This document shows positions 63,351-64,000 of a DNA stretch of 64,000 bases, in pieces. The notes beneath the pieces are model-generated. The model saw only the letters and a list, made by a program, of their open reading frames with translations. It did not search any database and had not been told where the DNA came from. Source of the stretch: Aspidiotus rigidus (lineage: Eukaryota; Arthropoda; Insecta; Hemiptera; Diaspididae); NCBI GenBank assembly GCA_035079385.1, contig JAVHKY010000018.1, positions 1,798,001 to 1,862,000 of the forward strand, in the 5' to 3' direction. Positions within the stretch are counted from its first letter, which is position 1, and each line of letters starts with the position of its first letter. A program made the position numbers and the translations under genes.

Positions 63351-64000
63351 GTAGGGGAGAGTTGCCCATATTGGACCGGCGCATAAGTTGGACCACCTTC
63401 AATATCTCAAAACTGACGCTAGATAGCGCGTTGGTTTCTTCGTAGGATCATATCTATTCATCTAGTTAGTAAGTTCAGGGCGAGAATCCGGCGTGATAAC
63501 GTTTTGTCTGTTCGGAAAAATTGTTTGTTCGATGAAATTTTGAAAATCGGTGTTTTTTCGCCAATTTTTTTTCGTTAAAGAAGTGATGGTGCCTCCAAAC
63601 GAAGTAAGTAAACCAAAATGTCTTATACTACTATCGATTAAGAATATTTGGTGACCCTTAAATTGATCGCGAGAAAATTGATAGCCAGAAAATTGAGAGC
63701 CGAAAACTGATAGCAAGCGAAAATTGTTAGCGCAAAATTGATAGTTGGAAAATTCGTAGCGGGCGAAAATTAATAGCGAGGAAATTCATAGCTGACGAAA
63801 ATTAATAGCATTGAAATACGTACATACGGTACAGTAATACTGTAAAAGCCGTAAGAGAGAGAGTGTGAGAAAAGAGAGATAAGAATAAGCACAGGAAGAT
63901 ACATGTCTTCAACCTCTTTTTTTCGCACGTATGGTACACAAAAGTGAATCAGATGTAGGCCAATGTATCGACATGTAATATTATTATGATAAGGGTTATG
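63351..64000. other. Sequence beyond the truncated polymerase, no gene recognised
   Basis: It begins with GTAGGGGAGAGTTGCCCATA, which looks like the start of another element, but its partner end is not visible. A degenerate short repeat occupies 63668-63812. Confidence 0.4.
63668..63812. repeat. Degenerate minisatellite (GAAAATTGATAGC-type, ~15-25 bp)
   Basis: Variants of G(C)GA(A)AATT(G/A)ATAGC recur about eight times with irregular spacing. Confidence 0.7.

Overview
This is eukaryotic DNA, almost certainly from an insect. It is AT-rich with many short TAGGTA/TACCTA motifs, has GT-AG introns, and carries a load of metazoan transposable elements. The element mix (hAT, Ginger, Tigger/pogo, RTE-like and R1-like LINEs, Ty3/gypsy, Ty1/copia, Penelope, Polinton/adintovirus) would suit a repeat-rich hemipteran, but that placement is inference. 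No tRNA, rRNA, CRISPR array or bacterial operon was seen.

Layout. 1-6777: relics of a hAT/ZMYM-type transposase and a copia element, MITEs, and a complete Ginger-like transposon with terminal inverted repeats (TIRs) and a 4-bp target-site duplication (TSD). 7347-12979: five exons of a spliced, unrecognised plus-strand gene, all internal exons in phase 1, with one exon and its introns tandemly duplicated in frame. 13541-22535: a near full-length RTE-like LINE with a 15-bp TSD; its ORF2 is split by a 4.8-kb minus-strand gypsy-type LTR element that carries an array of eleven ~59-bp hairpin units. 23109-25673: an apparently intact Tigger element. 26611-27203: a Penelope GIY-YIG endonuclease fragment between perfect 88-bp inverted repeats. 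27637-27827: another phase-1 terminal exon whose stop codon lies beside the insertion point of an 8.6-kb TIR element (27832-36407). That element encodes a 738-residue AT-hook protein and contains a nested hAT transposon (28867-33561, with a spliced transposase and a second small spliced gene) and a foldback MITE.

39618-48713: a nine-exon gene followed within about 110 bp by an intronless gene for a zinc-finger, transposase-like protein of about 830 residues. The two look like a unit, either an unusual transposon or a domesticated pair. 48721-49425: a palindrome of two outward-facing Penelope 3' ends, each with a hammerhead-like core. 49426-53387: non-coding, with several degenerate duplications. 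53388-54504: a broken CACTA-like transposase. 54649-57360: a 5'-truncated R1-like LINE with TSD.

57467-63350: part of a Polinton/adintovirus-like element, with a spliced gene containing a parvovirus-type phospholipase A2 motif, an adenain-like protease, an integrase, a membrane-RING protein, a packaging ATPase and the C-terminal part of a protein-primed DNA polymerase. The last is on the opposite strand and interrupted by a stop. No major capsid gene is visible, so the element is incomplete here.

Most genes in the window serve mobile elements rather than the host. The clearest host-type candidate is the phase-1 multi-exon gene at 7347-12979/27637-27827, whose introns have been filled by successive insertions.
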